NCBI GenBank assembly: GCA_964367715.1
Contig: CAYIYO010000029.1
Location: forward strand, 1-23,787
Source: CAYIYO01 sp964367715
GTDB lineage: Bacteria > Chlamydiota > Chlamydiia > Chlamydiales > Criblamydiaceae
Direction: 5' to 3'
Length of the DNA stretch: 23,787 nt
Within the stretch, counting starts at the first letter, position 1; each line of letters begins with the position of its first letter. The translations under genes and the position numbers were made by a program. The notes under the pieces were generated by a model. That model was not told the origin of the DNA. It worked only from the letters and a program-made list of their open reading frames with translations, and did no database searches. Positions 21,194 through 23,787 of this stretch are shown here, piece after piece.

Positions 21194-22399
21194 ATGGATA
21201 GAAGCATGTCGAATAACAACAATCCAACAAACTCATTACTAGAACTTTGCGCCCCTATTTCTCCAGATACCACCTCTCCTTTCGAGACTTTACTCTTAAA
21301 AATCAAGGAGCCCATCGCGAACAATTTCGATCTTTGCTATCCCCTTATTCACTGCGTTGACTACCATTTCATCGAAAAAGAAAATGCCGAAGGAACCCGG
21401 CAGCACCATCCATCCGACTACCTTCCTTTTGACCCTACCCCGGATGAGCAATACATCAGCTATCAGATCTTTCTTTTGCGCCAAGAGAACATCCGTCATA
21501 TGGGTACGCGCTACCTGAAACAAGAGGATGCGATTTTAGAATTGGGAGCAGGATTGTTGGATAAAAATGGAGACTCTAATCTTTCGTCCGCTTTTCCCAA
21601 AGAAATTGCAAAAGGATTTTCCTTTTGCGAGATCAATCCTGTCATCGTTGAGCAGTCCCTTGAAAACTCCCCTTCCTCCTCTATTAAACAAGCGGATATT
21701 CTGAAGTTAAAAAGGGAATATCCGGCCGAAAGCTTTGATCGTGTTGTGGCAATGAATGTGCTTGACACCCTTACACAAGAAGACCTTAGCCGCGCTCTCA
21801 AAGAGATTCATCAAGTGTTAAAGCCTTATGGAACTCTCATTCATTACATGAACTTAGAGCCCTTTATTTATGGTCTTACCCATGCGCTGATGAAAGAAGA
21901 AGAGATATTAATTCCTATCTTTGACAAAGAAGAGGAACGCCATTTCTTGCGCCTCAGCAAAGCCACCTACCATAATGTTGTCAGAGATAAGTTAATCGGA
22001 AAAGTTACGCCACTAGAACTCGCTTTCTTGGATTATGTTGTGACTTTGAATCGTCTCGAGCAGGAACGTCTCTGCAATACAATCATCTTTAATGATGATA
22101 CGTTTGAATATGGACGACTAGGACGTCTGATAACACAATGGGCAAGACGCATCAATCCAATGGATTTTTATGTGGACTACATGAAAGCGGCGCTAGAGGA
22201 AGCGGGCTTTCGCATCGAAGAAGGCCACTACCACGTCAGTGAAAAACAAGTAAGAGCCCGCGTAGAAGGTCCGTATGACCAACAAATCGTGACGTATGGT
22301 CCAATGGGAAAAATCGTTGTACCCGATGAAAATCTAGCCTGGGGACACAGCCAGTTCAAAATCTTCACCCATGCGATCATTGCCACCGCGATGCGGTAA
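21194..22399 (+). CDS. Class I SAM-dependent methyltransferase, substrate unknown
   Basis: A 401-residue soluble protein with a Rossmann-type methyltransferase core near residues 110-220. Motif I is AILELGAG (113-120), an acidic residue follows strand 2 (FSFCEIN, Glu146), QADILKL lies at about 166-172, and FDRVVAMNVLDTLTQEDLSRALKEIHQVLKPYGTLIHYMN matches motifs IV-VI (181-220). The N-terminal ~110 residues and C-terminal ~180 residues are not recognised; the latter has RLITQWARRINPMDFYVDYM and may bind substrate. The start is ATG 21194 or ATG 21206, and neither has a strong SD. It is divergent from otsA and ends nine bases from the next convergent stop. A small-molecule or protein substrate is equally possible. 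Confidence 0.82.
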   Translation: MDRSMSNNNNPTNSLLELCAPISPDTTSPFETLLLKIKEPIANNFDLCYPLIHCVDYHFIEKENAEGTRQHHPSDYLPFDPTPDEQYISYQIFLLRQENIRHMGTRYLKQEDAILELGAGLLDKNGDSNLSSAFPKEIAKGFSFCEINPVIVEQSLENSPSSSIKQADILKLKREYPAESFDRVVAMNVLDTLTQEDLSRALKEIHQVLKPYGTLIHYMNLEPFIYGLTHALMKEEEILIPIFDKEEERHFLRLSKATYHNVVRDKLIGKVTPLELAFLDYVVTLNRLEQERLCNTIIFNDDTFEYGRLGRLITQWARRINPMDFYVDYMKAALEEAGFRIEEGHYHVSEKQVRARVEGPYDQQIVTYGPMGKIVVPDENLAWGHSQFKIFTHAIIATAMR

Positions 22400-22407
22400 G
22401 AAGTGTG

Positions 22408-23529
22408 CTACTCGTCGGAGACCGTTTCATAACCTTCAGGCTTTTGATCATATTTTTCTAATTTTACCCGAATATTAGGATTTTTTACGGAAACATCCTC
22501 AGAATCACAATTTATAATCCAATAGGTAACATTATTAGTGTCTGAATTATGAATTCTTAGACCATCTCTTAAATGCATTGGTATTTTTCCATCTTGGGAT
22601 TCTACTAAAAGATTCCTTTCTGTTTTAAAGTCGCGCCACTCCAATCTAGTTAATTTATTACTTTCGTTTTCTGGAAGTTCCCTTAAAAATACTTGTATTG
22701 CTTCAAGAGTAAGCCCTTGATTATACACTCTTGCAATGTTTTGGAATCTTTCATCATTTCCAATTAAATTAATAGTACCCAAACCAGAAGGATTCGCAAT
22801 TTCTTTTAAACTATTCATAAGTTGATCATTGGTTGATGATCCATCACTGATTTTATTATTATTTATTAAAAAATCACGATTTAAGTCTTTTAAAAATTGA
22901 TTTTTAATCGTAACTTCTCGATTTTCTGATTTTTCGATTTTAACAGCTGCTTCACACTGTTCTTGCGTCAAAACTATCTCTTCCATTGAATATCCCGTTT
23001 TAACTGATGAAGAATCCACAGCTGCTTCACACTGTTCTTGCGTCAAAACTATCTCTTCCATTGAATATCCCGTTTTAACTGATGAAGAATCCACAGCTGT
23101 TGATTGAGATGTTCCTGCAGCCCCTGGCTTAAAAATATTGGAGAAAATTTGATGAGCTCTGTTGAATTGGGAAGCTGCAATTTGATCTCCTTTAAACAAA
23201 AAAGAAGCAGGCAGAGGGACGTTTTCAGATCCTGCAACATCAACAGGAATAAATACCAAAGGAGCAGTTAGCACCATAAGAACTGCAGATCCTGCAAAAG
23301 TGGCTAATCCAAGAGCACCATGTGCAGTTCCTTTTAATACTTCGAAAGCTGTCGATGCAGCATTTTTTATTCTTTGCATCATAAGGCTTTGCTGTTGTTC
23401 TGTAGACACGATATTAACCTTGTGCCCTGTAGCTGTTACGCCTTTTTTTAATTTGGCTGGTTGATCCTTGCTATCTATTACAGGTGGGGTTTGAATAATT
23501 TCTCCTACACCTTTCGCTCCTGTGGCCAT
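22408..23529 (-). CDS. Hypothetical protein with hydrophobic segment and perfect 25-residue tandem duplication
   Basis: 373 residues starting at ATG 23529-23527, seven bases after an AGG SD. The N-terminus is Lys/Gln-rich and soluble. A hydrophobic stretch follows (about 71-96, GALGLATFAGSAVLMVLTAP), broken by Gly/Pro, which could form a membrane hairpin. At about 146-195 are two identical 25-residue units (VDSSSVKTGYSMEEIVLTQ core). The C-terminal half is charged and Asn-rich with no recognised domain. No signal peptide is seen. In this chlamydia-like setting a secreted or inclusion-membrane protein is possible, but there is no direct evidence. The gene is more AT-rich than fumC or otsA, as is common for fast-evolving chlamydial effectors. 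Confidence 0.75.
   Translation of the reverse strand: MATGAKGVGEIIQTPPVIDSKDQPAKLKKGVTATGHKVNIVSTEQQQSLMMQRIKNAASTAFEVLKGTAHGALGLATFAGSAVLMVLTAPLVFIPVDVAGSENVPLPASFLFKGDQIAASQFNRAHQIFSNIFKPGAAGTSQSTAVDSSSVKTGYSMEEIVLTQEQCEAAVDSSSVKTGYSMEEIVLTQEQCEAAVKIEKSENREVTIKNQFLKDLNRDFLINNNKISDGSSTNDQLMNSLKEIANPSGLGTINLIGNDERFQNIARVYNQGLTLEAIQVFLRELPENESNKLTRLEWRDFKTERNLLVESQDGKIPMHLRDGLRIHNSDTNNVTYWIINCDSEDVSVKNPNIRVKLEKYDQKPEGYETVSDE
22944..23093 (-). repeat. Perfect in-frame tandem duplication, 2 x 75 bp
   Basis: Copies at 22944-23018 and 23019-23093 are identical by reading every base. Six bases of a third copy (CAGCTG) follow. Confidence 0.95.
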
Positions 23530-23696
23530 AACACACCTATTTTTTATTTATTAATAGATCTATAATACTATTATAACAAATTAACATTATTAAATAATTG
23601 ATTTTTTTATTAATAATAACTTAACAATTAAATTGATTTAAAAATGAAATAAATTTAAATAGAGGGTATTTTCTATTCAAAGCTAAGGCTTTGCAC

Positions 23697-23765
23697 CTAT
23701 AGCTTGGAAGATTTTTCGTAGTCGGTCACGGTGCCTGTCATAAGTTTTTCATCGCGGTAGCGCAT
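23697..23765 (-). pseudogene. Possible gene remnant sharing the BPL_N-gene tail
   Basis: The minus strand encodes MRYRDEKLMTGTVTDYEKSS and a short end before a TAG at 23699-23697. The core matches the end of the 4475-5272 protein (EKLITSTVTDYA), and 23717-23752 matches 4480-4515 at 33 of 36 bases. An in-frame TGA lies at 23786-23784 and the other two minus frames also close by 23771, so no longer gene can be read into it from the right. It may be a decayed 3' end, a mobile tail sequence, or a 22-codon ORF without an SD. Confidence 0.35.
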
Positions 23766-23787
23766 ACGCGTCAAGCTAAAAACTCAT

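Noticed and set aside
3685..23093. CRISPR-like direct repeats
   Set aside because: All direct repeats are adjacent, in frame inside proteins and of protein-unit length. There are no spacers and no cas genes.

Overview
The window looks like chromosome of a Chlamydiota bacterium, most likely one of the amoeba-associated Parachlamydiales. The main reason is a Tlc/NTT-type nucleotide transporter of obligate intracellular bacteria. It sits among ordinary housekeeping genes and many hypothetical proteins with hydrophobic hairpins. The DNA is moderately AT-rich and densely coded on both strands. I see no rRNA, tRNA, CRISPR array or transposase gene. This assignment is inference from gene content; I do not name a species.

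Layout. Positions 1-953 (-) hold the N-terminal part of a membrane-anchored ClpB/ClpA-like AAA+ protein that runs off the left edge. Next come fumarase (fumC, 1086-2483 +), a small PF04020 membrane protein (2486-2830 -), a coupled pair made of a 47-residue TTG-start membrane peptide and a 152-residue unknown (2983-3581 +), and a repeat-bearing protein with a C-terminal hydrophobic hairpin (3612-4478 +). A two-gene biotin operon follows on the minus strand (bioY then a BPL_N-domain protein, 5850 down to 4475), with a clear promoter and a palindrome over its start site. Then come a GH15 glucosidase/trehalase (5934-7778 -), an unknown membrane protein (8033-9556 +), an FMN reductase (9568-10143 -) divergent from a small membrane protein (10210-10617 +), an RlmB/TrmH-type rRNA methyltransferase with a long basic repeat tail (10735-12237 +), and the nucleotide transporter (12472-14034 +).

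The second half holds a 1135-residue double-AAA+ protein that resembles eukaryotic NSF (14105-17512 -), a patatin-like lipoprotein (17767-18690 -), a 62-residue bacterial histone-fold protein in an apparent operon with an HdeD/DUF308 membrane protein (18826-19560 +), trehalose-6-phosphate synthase (otsA, 19611-21101 -), a SAM methyltransferase (21194-22399 +), and another repeat-bearing hydrophobic-segment protein (22408-23529 -). The last ~90 bases hold a short tail related to the end of the BPL_N gene.

Themes. OtsA and the GH15 enzyme could make and break trehalose, and fumC feeds the TCA cycle. BioY and the nucleotide transporter import a vitamin and nucleotides. The NSF-like protein, the patatin lipoprotein and the hairpin proteins are candidates for host interaction.

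The most striking noncoding feature is a pair of 164-bp near-complete palindromes (7801-7964 and 17562-17725). They align without a gap, yet their arms differ by matched changes that keep the pairing. I regard these elements, the NSF-like ATPase and the histone gene with its SD-masking hairpin as the most interesting content. No gene-free stretch exceeds 300 bases.
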